Made by a program: the position numbers and the translations under genes. A stretch of 49,682 nt of DNA from JAGKXB01 sp964498835 (lineage in GTDB: Bacteria; Pseudomonadota; Gammaproteobacteria; Burkholderiales; Burkholderiaceae_D): positions 1 through 49,682 of the forward strand of contig CAZCIX010000012.1 in the NCBI GenBank assembly GCA_964498835.1, read 5' to 3'. The notes beneath the pieces were generated by a model, which had not been told where the DNA came from, ran no database searches, and saw nothing but the letters and a program-made list of their open reading frames with translations. Below are positions 23,800-32,777 of the stretch, one piece after another. How positions within the stretch are numbered: position 1 is the stretch's first letter; the number at the start of each line of letters is the position of its first letter.

Positions 23800-25173
23800 T
23801 TAACGCATACCAGGCATCATTCCTTTCATGCCACGCATCATTTTCATGATTCCGCCGCCTTTAAATTTTTTCATCATCGATTGCATTTGCTCAAATTGCG
23901 CCAGCATGCGATTGACTTCCTGTATCTGTACGCCAGCACCAGCTGCGATACGGCGTTTACGAGATGCTTTGATAAGTTCTGGCTTGCTACGTTCTAGCAA
24001 TGTCATGGAATTGATAATCGCTTCCATGTGACGCATTTGTTTGTCAGCTTGCTCCATGCCACCACTGTTGGCATTCGCTGCTTGTTGCAGTTGTGCTGGG
24101 AGTTTATCCATTAAGTTGGATAGTCCTCCCATTTTTTTCATTTGACCCAACTGTGCTTTGAAATCATTCAAATCGAATTTGCCGCCGACTTTAAGTTTTT
24201 GTGCCAGATCTTGCGCTGCTTTGACATCTAGGCCTTTTTTTGCTTCTTCGACCAGAGCCAAAATATCGCCCATGCCGAGAATGCGATCGGCCATGCGGGT
24301 CGGATCAAAGGCCTCCAAACCATCTAATTTTTCTGAAATTCCGGTGAATTTGATGGGTTTGCCAGTGACGTGTCGGACGGATAATGCGGCGCCACCGCGG
24401 GCATCGCCATCTAGTTTGGTCAATACGATGCCAGTGAGTGGCAAGGCATCATTAAAGGCTTTTGCGGTATTAATCGCATCTTGACCCAGCATGGCGTCGA
24501 CGACGAATAATGTTTCGATTGGATTGACGGCGGCATGTAACCCGGAAATTTCTTCCATCATCGCGGTATCAACACCGAGGCGCCCTGCGGTATCGATGAT
24601 GAGCACATCGTGATAATGTTTTTTCGCGTAATCTTGCGCAGCGAGTGCGATGTCGACTGGTTTGGTATTGATTTGTGATGGAAAAAAATCAGCGCCTGCC
24701 TGGTTGATGACGGTTTCCAACTGAGCAATTGCTGCAGGGCGATAAACGTCTGTGGAGACAGCTAATACTTTTTTCCTTTGTTTTTCACGTAAGTATTTGG
24801 CAAGTTTACCGACAGTGGTGGTTTTCCCCACCCCTTGCAAGCCAGCCATTAGGATAATGACCGGTGCTTGAGCGCGGAAATTAAGCTGCGATACTTCTTC
24901 GCCTAAATCTGCGCCCATGATGTTGGCCAATTCGCGTTGCACTACGCCAACCAGTGCCTGGCCTGGTGTAAGAGAGGCAATGACTTCTTCGCCCAGTGCT
25001 TTTTCTTTGACGCGTGCGATTAATTCACGTACGGCAGGTAGTGCGACGTCGGCTTCAAGCAAGGCTAGGCGTACTTCACGTAACATGTCGGCAGTGTTGC
25101 TTTCGGTCAGGCGTGCTTCGCCACGCATGGTTTTGACAACTTTGGCAAGGCGTTGGGTCAGGTTATCTAGCAT
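23800..25173 (-). CDS. ffh: Signal recognition particle GTPase Ffh
   Basis: Ffh binds 4.5S RNA and hydrophobic signal sequences and targets ribosomes to FtsY and SecYEG. The 457-residue product has the N domain (MLDNLTQRLAKVVKTMRGEA), the G domain with P-loop GLQGVGKTTTVGKL, the DTAGRLG and TKLDGDARGGAALS motifs, and a methionine-rich M domain ending KMMRGMKGMMPGMR. It is divergent from the membrane protein gene at 25429, as in many betaproteobacteria. The 255-base gap between them is AT-rich, with no convincing promoter seen by eye. Confidence 0.98.
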   Translation of the reverse strand: MLDNLTQRLAKVVKTMRGEARLTESNTADMLREVRLALLEADVALPAVRELIARVKEKALGEEVIASLTPGQALVGVVQRELANIMGADLGEEVSQLNFRAQAPVIILMAGLQGVGKTTTVGKLAKYLREKQRKKVLAVSTDVYRPAAIAQLETVINQAGADFFPSQINTKPVDIALAAQDYAKKHYHDVLIIDTAGRLGVDTAMMEEISGLHAAVNPIETLFVVDAMLGQDAINTAKAFNDALPLTGIVLTKLDGDARGGAALSVRHVTGKPIKFTGISEKLDGLEAFDPTRMADRILGMGDILALVEEAKKGLDVKAAQDLAQKLKVGGKFDLNDFKAQLGQMKKMGGLSNLMDKLPAQLQQAANANSGGMEQADKQMRHMEAIINSMTLLERSKPELIKASRKRRIAAGAGVQIQEVNRMLAQFEQMQSMMKKFKGGGIMKMMRGMKGMMPGMR

Positions 25174-25428
25174 GATTGTGGTACTTTATTAAATAGATAT
25201 AAACGATGTAAACAACGTAGGTGTGGGAAATAATAATTACTACAATAATGAAAAATCGAAATAAATCGAAATTTCAAAAGATGGAACCAAATAATTGAAT
25301 AACCTGGATAATCAGATATCAAGCATTAATCAAGTATGAATCAGCATTCAATACGAAACCGAGCATTGTAATTTAATTGGATTCGTTGATGTCGTTCTCC
25401 CTTTGTAGACATAAGATAAATTAAGGAT

Positions 25429-26256
25429 ATGCAAACCTATTTTTTTATAGCCGCTGCTTTACTTTACGTGCTTGTTGCTTTGCTGTCGTCTTCCCGTTAT
25501 CGGACGATTTCCATTCTCACTATCGCGGCATGGTTGTTGCACGGCGCTGCGTTGTGGGCGGATGTGATATCTCTAGGATTTTTGCATGTTGGTTTTGCCA
25601 TGATGTTGTCGGCAGCGCTTTGGGTGTCTGTGGCAGTTTATTGGCTTGAAAGTCGTGATGCTGCATTGGATGGTTTACGTATGCTGGTATTGCCGTGTGC
25701 GGCGATGACTATTGTTTTATCTTCTTTATTTCCTGGTACGACCGTGTTTTTGGGCAATAAATCTATGCTGTATTCTTTGCATATCATTATTGCCATGTTG
25801 GCGTACAGCACGTATACGATTGCCACTTTTCACGCGATATTGATGGCATTGCAGGAATCTAGTTTGCATATTCGATTAGATAAAATTGGCAAAATAGGTA
25901 AGATGCAAACTGGTTGGTTGAATGCTGCGATTGATCGTCTGCCCGCTTTGTTGACGATGGAAAAATTGCTGTTCAAATTGATTACTTTCGGTTTTGTTTT
26001 GCTGACGTTGACTGTGTTGTCAGGTGTGGTGTTTTCTGAAAGATTGTTTGGCCAAGCGTTTAAATGGGATCACAAAACGGTATTTACCATGCTGTCCTGG
26101 GTTTTATTTGGTATTTTGTTAGCTGGCCGAAAATGGCATGGTTGGCGCGGCAAGATCGCATTGCGTTTGACTTTGGCGGGTTTTGCGACTCTTTTGCTGG
26201 CTTATGTTGGTAGCCGTTTTGTGCTCGAAGTCGTGTTACATCAAGGTGTGGTATGA
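25429..26256 (+). CDS. Cytochrome c assembly (CcsA/YpjD-like) inner membrane protein
   Basis: The 275-residue product is a polytopic membrane protein with about eight hydrophobic segments, starting FFIAAALLYVLVALLSSSRY and ending in the CcsA/HemX-type domain with LSGVVFSERLFGQAFKWDHK and TVFTMLSWVLFGILLAGRKW, where a conserved histidine could bind haem. It resembles the YpjD/CorE-type inner membrane proteins next to ffh in many proteobacteria. Precise role is unknown; a link to haem or cytochrome c handling is family-level inference. AAGGA precedes ATG 25429, and its stop overlaps the next gene (ATGA). Confidence 0.88.
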   Translation: MQTYFFIAAALLYVLVALLSSSRYRTISILTIAAWLLHGAALWADVISLGFLHVGFAMMLSAALWVSVAVYWLESRDAALDGLRMLVLPCAAMTIVLSSLFPGTTVFLGNKSMLYSLHIIIAMLAYSTYTIATFHAILMALQESSLHIRLDKIGKIGKMQTGWLNAAIDRLPALLTMEKLLFKLITFGFVLLTLTVLSGVVFSERLFGQAFKWDHKTVFTMLSWVLFGILLAGRKWHGWRGKIALRLTLAGFATLLLAYVGSRFVLEVVLHQGVV

Positions 26257-26528
26257 GATTCGTTTTATGGTGTGCTTTTATTTTGTTGATTGCTTTGGCA
26301 TTGCGCAAAAAAATAAAACTGTGGGTGCAGCATCAAAAAAATCAGCACCGTGCTGATACCCAGACCCAGGTTGAAATGCGTGATAAGCATCCTGAAGCGA
26401 TGCTTGCTTGTGCGCACTGTGGTATGTATATCCCTGCGTCGGAAGTGATTAAACATACTGATGCAGAAACCAATAACGATGTTGTATTTTGCAGTGTGGT
26501 ACATCGTCAGCAATATTTTTCTGTGTGA
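26253..26528 (+). CDS. PP0621-family small protein with a membrane anchor and cysteine cluster
   Basis: The 91-residue product has one N-terminal hydrophobic segment (FVLWCAFILLIALAL), a basic stretch, and a C-terminal part with LACAHCGMYIPASEVIK and NDVVFCSVVHRQQY. The C-x2-C plus later cysteine and histidine suggest a metal-binding (zinc or haem-like) module facing the cytoplasm or periplasm. This matches the PP0621 family of uncharacterised proteins. Start and stop overlap neighbours (ATGA with the gene before, TGATG with ampD), so the three are an operon. Confidence 0.85.
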   Translation: MRFVLWCAFILLIALALRKKIKLWVQHQKNQHRADTQTQVEMRDKHPEAMLACAHCGMYIPASEVIKHTDAETNNDVVFCSVVHRQQYFSV

Positions 26529-27136
26529 TGAGTGTGTTTGAAATTGCCACCGATGGTTGGTGCAAGCAGGGTGCGCATCTTTTGCTATCCCCCAACTTTG
26601 ATGTGCGACCAGTTTCTACGGACATCAGCTTGTTGGTTATTCACAATATCAGTTTGCCCCCTGGGCAGTTTGGTGGTCCTTTTATTGCTGATTTGTTCAG
26701 CAATCGGCTTGACTGCGATGCCCATCCTTATTTTGATCAATTACGCTCTTTGCGGGTTTCTGCGCATTTTTTGATACAACGTGATGGTGCGGTGATACAG
26801 TTTGTTTCTTGTGAGAATCGTGCCTGGCATGCGGGTGTTTCGAAATTTTTAGATCGTTCCCAATGCAACGATTTTTCGATCGGGATTGAATTGGAAGGAA
26901 CGGATTTTGAGCCATTCACCAATCTGCAGTATCAATCCCTGGCTACGCTGACGTTAGCGTTGCAGGAGCATTATCCTTTAACGGATGTGGTCGGGCATGA
27001 GCATATTGCGCCCGGACGCAAGACAGATCCGGGGCCATTTTTTGATTGGTATCGGTATCAATCCTCATTAATTCAAACATCGTTGACTACTAATTCTTCT
27101 TCTAATTGTGTTGCATTACAGTTCCCCAAAATATAG
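26528..27136 (+). CDS. ampD: 1,6-anhydro-N-acetylmuramyl-L-alanine amidase AmpD
   Basis: AmpD cleaves the peptide from 1,6-anhydromuropeptides in cell wall recycling and keeps beta-lactamase induction low in species with ampC/ampR. The 202-residue product has the amidase_2 fold: LLVIHNISLPPGQFGGPFI with the first zinc histidine, VSAHFLIQRDGAVIQFVSCE, RAWHAGVSKFLDRSQCNDFS with SIGIELEGTDFEPF, and GHEHIAPGRKTDPGPFFDW with the second histidine and the aspartate ligand. ATG 26528 overlaps the preceding stop (TGATG). The last twenty residues are a Ser/Thr/Asn-rich tail beyond the domain. Confidence 0.96.
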   Translation: MSVFEIATDGWCKQGAHLLLSPNFDVRPVSTDISLLVIHNISLPPGQFGGPFIADLFSNRLDCDAHPYFDQLRSLRVSAHFLIQRDGAVIQFVSCENRAWHAGVSKFLDRSQCNDFSIGIELEGTDFEPFTNLQYQSLATLTLALQEHYPLTDVVGHEHIAPGRKTDPGPFFDWYRYQSSLIQTSLTTNSSSNCVALQFPKI

Positions 27137-27188
27137 TTATTGGTGATAAATAACGATATTTATTCTGGGTGGTCAGATTATTGTTCAA

Positions 27189-27204
27189 ATACTACAAACA
27201 GTAT
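27189..27204. promoter_or_regulatory. NrdR box 1 upstream of nrdA
   Basis: ATACTACAAACAGTAT is a near-palindrome of the NrdR-box type (consensus acaCwAtATaTwGtgt). Its centre is 31 bases, about three helical turns, before that of box 2, the phasing expected for a cooperative NrdR repressor. NrdR represses ribonucleotide reductase genes when dATP is high. Confidence 0.78.
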
Positions 27205-27219
27205 TTTTTTGGTTATAAA

Positions 27220-27235
27220 ATACTACATATAGTAA
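27220..27235. promoter_or_regulatory. NrdR box 2 upstream of nrdA
   Basis: ATACTACATATAGTAA is the better palindrome of the pair (ACTACATATAGT core). Together with box 1 it forms the classical tandem NrdR operator. A possible promoter, TTTTCA (27244-27249) and TAATAT (27268-27273) with 18-base spacing, lies just downstream; the promoter is less certain than the boxes. Confidence 0.82.
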
Positions 27236-27387
27236 AAATACACTTTTCATTTGCACCGATTAAAGTGTAATATTAGGCTTTCTTACCGCATTAATTTAAC
27301 GCCGAGTCGGCAGTTATTACCACCTTGCAGCATGCCTGTCATGTCTGTCATTAATTAAGTATTAAGTTTCAGGAATTTTAAGAATTT

Positions 27388-30300
27388 ATGTACTCTACTC
27401 AAGATAATTTCAATGTGGCGCATGCAGATAATGTAGCGCACGCAGCTAATGCAACTCATGCGGCGAATGATTTTAGCAGTGCCTCTTCTTTGGTTGCGCT
27501 CGCAGCGGACGATTTAAGACAGCGTGGCGATTATCGAATTTTGCGCCGCAATGGTGCCGTCGTTGCGTTTGAACCGTCCAAAATTGCGATTGCCGTGAGC
27601 AAGGCATTTTTGGCTGTGAGTGGTGGTCACAGTGCCACTTCTGCTCGTGTGCGTGAGTTGATCGAGCAGTTGACAGCGAATGTGGTCGCGGCTTTGGTAC
27701 GTCGTCAACCTGCCGGCGGGACGTTTCATATTGAAGACGTGCAGGATCAGGTCGAATTGTCTTTGATGCGTTCTGGTGAGCATGACGTTGCGCGTGCTTA
27801 TGTGTTGTATCGCGCCAAGCGCATGGAGCAACGTGCTCAGCAACAGGCTAAGCAACCTCTTGTGACATCAGAATTGCATGTGACAGAAAATGGCCAGCGC
27901 CGTTTGCTAGATTTGAACCAAGTACGCGATTTGATTAACGCCGCGTGTTTCGGTTTGGAAAAACATGTCGATGCGGAAGCAATTTTGTTTGAAACCGTCA
28001 AGAATTTATATGATGGTGTAGCCGTTGAAGAGTTGCACAAATGCGCCATTCTCGCTGCACGTGCATTGATGGAAAAAGACCCAGCCTATAGCAAAGTCAC
28101 GGCACGTTTATTGATGCACACCATCCGTAAAGAGGTGTTTGGCCAAGAGGTGATGCAAAAAGATGCGCAGGCGCATTATTTAACGTATTTCCCACAATTC
28201 ATTAAAAAAGGAATCGCAGCTGGTTTGTTGGATAGTAAATTACAAGAATTTGATTTACAAAAATTGAGCGAAGCCTTGATGGTTGATCGGGATTTGCAAT
28301 TTGATTATCTCGGTCTGCAAACTTTATATGATCGTTATTTTTTACATATTGGTGGACGCAGAATCGAAATGCCACAAGCGTTTTATATGCGTGTGGCGAT
28401 GGGCTTGGCGCTAAATGAAAACAATCGTGAAGGGCGTGCGATTGAGTTTTACAAATTATTGTCCAGCTTTGATTTCATGAGTTCGACGCCAACTTTGTTT
28501 AATTCTGGCACGCAACGTTCGCAACTTTCTTCTTGTTATCTGACAACAGTAGGCGATGATTTGGCTGGTATCTATGATGCGATCAAGGAAAACGCTTTGT
28601 TGGCAAAATATGCCGGTGGTCTGGGTAATGATTGGACGCCAGTACGTTCTTTGGGTGCGCATATCAAAGGCACCAATGGTAAATCACAAGGCGTAGTCCC
28701 CTTTTTGAAGGTGGTTAACGACACTGCTGTGGCGGTGAATCAAGGCGGTAAGCNNNNNNNNNNNNNNNNNNNNNNNNNNNNNNNNNNNNNNNNNNNNNNN
28801 NNNNNNNNNNNNNNNNNNNNNNNNNNNNNNNNNNNNNNNNNNNNNNNNNNNNNCCCTTTTTGAAGGTGGTTAACGACACTGCTGTGGCGGTGAATCAAGG
28901 CGGTAAGCGCAAAGGTGCAGTGTGTGCTTATCTAGAAACTTGGCATATGGATGTCGAGGAATTCCTCGAGTTGCGTAAAAATACCGGCGACGACAGACGC
29001 CGTACGCATGATATGAATACCGCCAACTGGATTCCTGATTTGTTCATGAAACGCGTGATGGAAAAAGGCGAGTGGACTTTATTCTCACCTAGTGATACGC
29101 CTGATTTGCATGACAAATTTGGCCGTGCTTTTGAAGCAGCTTACGTTGAATATGAAAACAAAGCAGCACGTGGTGAGATTGCTTTGTTTAAAAAAGTACA
29201 GGCGTTGGATTTGTGGCGCAAAATGCTTTCCATGTTGTTTGAAACTGGTCATCCATGGATTACGTTTAAAGACCCTTGCAATATTCGATCACCACAGCAA
29301 CACGTTGGCGTCGTGCATTCGTCGAACTTGTGTACCGAAATTACCTTAAATACCAATGACTCTGAAATTGCGGTCTGTAATTTAGGATCGATCAACTTAC
29401 CTGCACATATGCGTGACGGCAAACTCGATCATGCCAAATTGCAGAAGACGATCCAAACCGCGATGCGTATGCTGGACAATGTGATCGACATCAATTACTA
29501 CGCTGTTCAGAAAGCGCGTGATGCGAATATGCGTCATCGCCCGGTTGGTTTGGGGATTATGGGTTTTCAGGATTGCTTGCATATGATGCACATTCCTTAT
29601 GCTTCAAAAGAAGCGGTTGAATTTGCTGATCGTTCGATGGAGGCAGTTTGCTATTACGCTTATTGGGCATCGACGGATTTGGCGCAAGAGCGTGGTTGCT
29701 ATAGTTCTTACAAAGGTTCTTTATGGGATCGTGGCATTTTGCCGCAGGATAGCTTGGCCTTATTGGGACAAGAGCGCGGTGCGTATCTGGAAACGGATAC
29801 TTCTGAAACCATGGATTGGGCTACTTTGCGGAATCGGATTAAAACGCATGGCATGCGTAATTCCAATTGTGTTGCGATTGCGCCAACGGCAACGATTTCC
29901 AACATTATTGGTGTGTCGGCCTGTATTGAACCAACTTACCAAAACTTGTATGTGAAATCGAATTTGTCGGGTGAATTTACCGAAATTAATTCTTATTTGG
30001 TGCGTGAATTGAAAGCGTTGGATTTATGGGATGAGGTGATGATTGCCGATCTCAAGTATTTCGATGGTAGTTTGGCGAAAATAGACCGGATACCACAAAA
30101 GTTGCGCGATATTTATGCCACAGCATTTGAAGTTGATCCTTCCTGGTTGGTTGAAGCTGCTTCACGTCGTCAGAAATGGATCGATCAGGCTCAATCTTTG
30201 AATATTTACATGGCAGGCGCTTCTGGTAAAAAGCTGGATGAGATTTATAAACTGGCCTGGTTGCGTGGTTTGAAGACCACTTATTACTTGCGCACGATTG

Positions 30301-30476
30301 GTGCGACGCATAGTGAGAAATCCACTTCCAAAATTGGTGCCTTGAATGCTGTTGCGGTTGATGGCAACGGTGGTGCATCTGGTGCAAGTAAATTTGCTGA
30401 AGAAGAACCAGCTGGCCCAGCATGCATGTTGCGTCCAGGGGATGCTGGTTTTGAAGAATGCGAAGCTTGCCAATAA
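27388..30476 (+). CDS. nrdA: Ribonucleoside-diphosphate reductase class Ia, alpha subunit (interrupted by an assembly gap)
   Basis: NrdA reduces ribonucleotides to deoxyribonucleotides with NrdB. An ATP-cone regulatory domain (about residues 45-140) follows a repetitive start. Key residues are visible: first active-site cysteine in SQLSSCYL, the N-x-C-x-E triad in SSNLCTEI, PTYQNLY near the radical path, and the C-terminal pair in ECEACQ. A run of 100 Ns (28754-28853) splits it, but the 55 bases on each side are identical and in phase; removing the Ns and one copy gives an uninterrupted frame of 977 residues. The gene is therefore probably intact. It lies behind two NrdR boxes and 47 bases before nrdB. 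Confidence 0.95.
27412..27465 (+). repeat. Degenerate 18-bp tandem repeat at the 5' end of nrdA
   Basis: Three units (27412-27429, 27430-27447, 27448-27465) code for NVAHAD, NVAHAA and NATHAA. The units lie before the ATP-cone, in a region of no known function. Confidence 0.75.
28699..28753 (+). repeat. Contig-end overlap, first copy (identical to 28854-28908)
   Basis: This 55-base stretch before the N run is identical to the 55 bases after it. Together with the in-phase frame it indicates an unmerged overlap between two contigs of one scaffold rather than a biological duplication; 55 is a common assembly k-mer size, though that origin is inference. Confidence 0.9.
28754..28853. other. Assembly gap of 100 Ns
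   Basis: Exactly 100 undetermined bases, the usual placeholder for a gap of unknown size. The identical flanks suggest a true gap length of minus 55 bases, i.e. an overlap. Confidence 0.99.
28854..28908 (+). repeat. Contig-end overlap, second copy (identical to 28699-28753)
   Basis: Second copy of the 55-base contig-end sequence, coding again for PFLKVVNDTAVAVNQGGK of NrdA. It should be collapsed with the first copy when the gene is reconstructed. Confidence 0.9.
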
Positions 30477-30523
30477 TTTTTTCGAATTAGAAAATAAAGT
30501 AAAGAGAATAAAGGAAAAGAACA

Positions 30524-31771
30524 ATGCTTACTTGGGATGATGAAGAGGTAACTTCCACACCAGCTTCGGCTGTTGCACCGACCAATTTGGCACCAGCGCC
30601 AGTACCATCGCCTGTGACTGTACGTTCGGAACAGGATGGTACTACCAGTGTTCAGAATGCAGCGAATGCATCGAAATTTACTACTCAGCCAGTGCTGACT
30701 GCGGTTGTCAATAAGGAAAATACAGCAAGCACAGCAAGTACGGAACAAAGTACCCGTCGCGTCAAGGCCGATGACAAACGCATCATCAATGGCCAAACGG
30801 ACGTGAATCAACTAGTTCCGTTTAAATACAAATGGGCGTGGGATAAATATTTGGCTGGTTGTGCCAACCATTGGATGCCGCAAGAAATTAATATGCAGCG
30901 CGATATTGAACTGTGGAAAAATCCCAACGGCTTGACCGAAGATGAGCGTCGTTTGGTGAAGCGTAATTTGGGCTTTTTTGTAACGGCTGACTCATTGGCT
31001 GCCAATAACATTGTGTTGGGAACCTATCGCCACATTACAGCGCCAGAGTGCCGCCAATATTTGTTGCGGCAAGCGTTTGAAGAAGCCATTCATACCCATG
31101 CGTATCAATATATTGTGGAATCACTGGGTTTGGATGAAGGAGAAATCTTTAATGCCTATCATGAAGTTGCATCGATCCGTGACAAAGATGAGTTTCTCAT
31201 CCCCTTTATCGATACTTTGACCGATCCAACGTTTACGACTGGTACCGTGGAAAACGATCAAAAATTGCTCAAATCTTTGATTGTTTTTGCTTGCTTGATG
31301 GAAGGTTTGTTCTTTTATGTTGGCTTTACCCAAATTTTGGCGCTTGGTCGTCAAAACAAGATGATGGGAGCGGCTGAGCAGTATCAATATATTTTGCGTG
31401 ATGAGTCCATGCATTGTAATTTTGGTATCGATTTGATTAATAGTATCAAGATGGAAAATCCATCCTTGTGGACTTCAGAGTTCAGGGAAGAAATTAAAGC
31501 CCTGTTCATCCGCGCCGTGGAATTGGAATATCGCTATGCAGAAGACACTATGCCGCGTGGTGTGCTGGGTTTGAATGCACCGATGTTTAAAGGATATCTC
31601 CGTTTTATCGCCAATCGTCGCGCGCAGCAAATTGGTCTGGAAGCGTTGTTTGATCAAGAAGACAATCCATTCCCATGGATGAGCGAAATGATTGATTTGA
31701 AGAAAGAACGTAATTTCTTCGAAACACGCGTCATTGAATATCAAACTGGTGGTGCGCTTAGTTGGGAGTAA
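30524..31771 (+). CDS. nrdB: Ribonucleoside-diphosphate reductase class Ia, beta subunit
   Basis: NrdB holds the di-iron tyrosyl radical that NrdA uses. The 415-residue product has a long low-complexity start (about residues 1-85, rich in Ala, Thr, Pro), then the R2 core: FKYKWAWDKYLAGCANHWMP, iron ligands in FEEAIHTHAYQYI and RDESMHCNFG, and VELEYRYAEDTMPRGVLGLN. It ends in GGALSWE, the kind of tail that docks to NrdA. AAAGGAAAAG lies before ATG 30524. It is cotranscribed with nrdA, so the NrdR boxes should govern both. Confidence 0.97.
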   Translation: MLTWDDEEVTSTPASAVAPTNLAPAPVPSPVTVRSEQDGTTSVQNAANASKFTTQPVLTAVVNKENTASTASTEQSTRRVKADDKRIINGQTDVNQLVPFKYKWAWDKYLAGCANHWMPQEINMQRDIELWKNPNGLTEDERRLVKRNLGFFVTADSLAANNIVLGTYRHITAPECRQYLLRQAFEEAIHTHAYQYIVESLGLDEGEIFNAYHEVASIRDKDEFLIPFIDTLTDPTFTTGTVENDQKLLKSLIVFACLMEGLFFYVGFTQILALGRQNKMMGAAEQYQYILRDESMHCNFGIDLINSIKMENPSLWTSEFREEIKALFIRAVELEYRYAEDTMPRGVLGLNAPMFKGYLRFIANRRAQQIGLEALFDQEDNPFPWMSEMIDLKKERNFFETRVIEYQTGGALSWE

Positions 31772-31855
31772 ATATTCGGTCTTAATTAGCTATTTAAAAG
31801 TCGGTATTTTTGGTTTTCTTGTTTGATTTTTCGACCTTATGTGAAGGAGAAACAA

Positions 31856-32035
31856 ATGGCAACATCAGCAAAAAAGGCTGAGAGTGTGGCTCAAATCCCT
31901 GTTCTTAAAAGTGCAACAAAGAAAGAAGAAAAGCCGACTAAATCCACTAAATTAACCAAACTAGCTACGCCAGCAGTAAAAACAGTATTAAGCCCAACCG
32001 CAGCCTGGCCATTCCCAACTGGCGTGCGCCCATAA
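31856..32035 (+). CDS. Small Lys/Ala/Thr-rich protein downstream of nrdB
   Basis: A 59-residue basic protein: MATSAKKAESVAQIPVLKSA, then a Lys/Thr-rich middle and a distinct end LSPTAAWPFPTGVRP. AAGGAGA sits six bases before ATG 31856, a strong site, and a strong terminator follows, so it is a real gene and probably the last of the nrdA-nrdB operon. The basic part recalls histone H1-like or PHA-granule-type proteins. From memory, similar small proteins with an AAWPFPTG-type tail follow nrdB in other Burkholderiales. No function is assigned. Confidence 0.75.
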   Translation: MATSAKKAESVAQIPVLKSATKKEEKPTKSTKLTKLATPAVKTVLSPTAAWPFPTGVRP

Positions 32036-32055
32036 ATTAAGTTGTTGTTTATCAT

Positions 32056-32093
32056 CGCTGTGTAACGTCAAGTTACACAGCGTTTTTATTTTT
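32056..32093 (+). terminator. Strong intrinsic terminator at the end of the nrd operon
   Basis: CGCTGTGTAAC (32056-32066), loop GTCAA, GTTACACAGCG (32072-32082): a perfect eleven-pair stem followed by TTTTTATTTTT. It ends the nrdA-nrdB-small protein unit, 12 bases before the yggT start. Confidence 0.95.
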
Positions 32094-32104
32094 AGGGGTA
32101 TGCA

Positions 32105-32647
32105 ATGTTGTTACAAAGTATTCTTGCCTTGATAGTCAGTACTGTTGCGGGTGTGTTGAATGGCGTGTTGTTATTGCGTTTTTGGATGCAAGCCATGCAG
32201 GTGAAACCACCATTTTCGATGGCGCAATTCATGTTTAAAACATCTAATTGGTTAGTCCAGCCATTACGACGATGCATACCAGGTTGGTGTGGGTACGATT
32301 GGGCCAGCTTGGTGGCTGCTTTCCTCGTCACATTGTTGTCTACCGCAATCGAGAGTGCGTTGGGCTTAAATTTTTCCCTCCCTATGGTATTAAGCTTGGC
32401 GATTTTTCATTTATTGCAATCTATCTTGTTTGGCTTAATGATTTTGTTTTTGATCGAAGCGGTATTGAGTTGGGTAAATCCAGCTGCTCCTCTGATGCCT
32501 TATGTACGAGCTTTAAATGCCCCATTATTGCGTCCCTTGCGCCGCATGATTCCGTCTGTAGGCGGGATGGATTTTTCTGTATTGGTCGCACTTTTGTTGC
32601 TGCAAATAGCACGTCAGGTGGTAAGTGGGGTTTTTGGGGTTTTGTAG
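32105..32647 (+). CDS. yggT: YggT family membrane protein (two YggT domains)
   Basis: The 180-residue product consists of two tandem YggT units: the first with NGVLLLRFWMQAMQVKPPFS and WLVQPLRRCIPGWCGYDWAS, the second with LIEAVLSWVNPAAPLMPYVR and LNAPLLRPLRRMIPSVGGMD. Each has hydrophobic segments around a Pro-Leu-Arg-Arg motif. YggT proteins are integral membrane proteins linked by family studies to cell division (SepF/YlmG neighbours) and osmotic stress, with no firm biochemical role. AGGGG precedes ATG 32105. It probably starts a new unit right after the nrd terminator. Confidence 0.9.
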   Translation: MLLQSILALIVSTVAGVLNGVLLLRFWMQAMQVKPPFSMAQFMFKTSNWLVQPLRRCIPGWCGYDWASLVAAFLVTLLSTAIESALGLNFSLPMVLSLAIFHLLQSILFGLMILFLIEAVLSWVNPAAPLMPYVRALNAPLLRPLRRMIPSVGGMDFSVLVALLLLQIARQVVSGVFGVL

Positions 32648-32777
32648 TGCTAAGGTGTATTCGTTAAGACGAAATCTGACACATCGATTTGTTTGGCTGG
32701 TCTATGGTTTGGAAAATTCTAAAAAGAGACTCAATGCACTAGAGGAGAAAGATGCTAATGAGTGCATTATCTTCAGC

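Noticed and set aside
25174..25428. 4.5S RNA or other RNA gene next to ffh
   Set aside because: The 255-base gap is AT-rich with no long stem or conserved GGAA tetraloop-type hairpin; nothing could be supported.
28699..28908. Possible intein or inserted element in nrdA, a known intein host
   Set aside because: The identical in-phase 55-base flanks and exactly 100 Ns fit a contig overlap; no intein sequence is visible.
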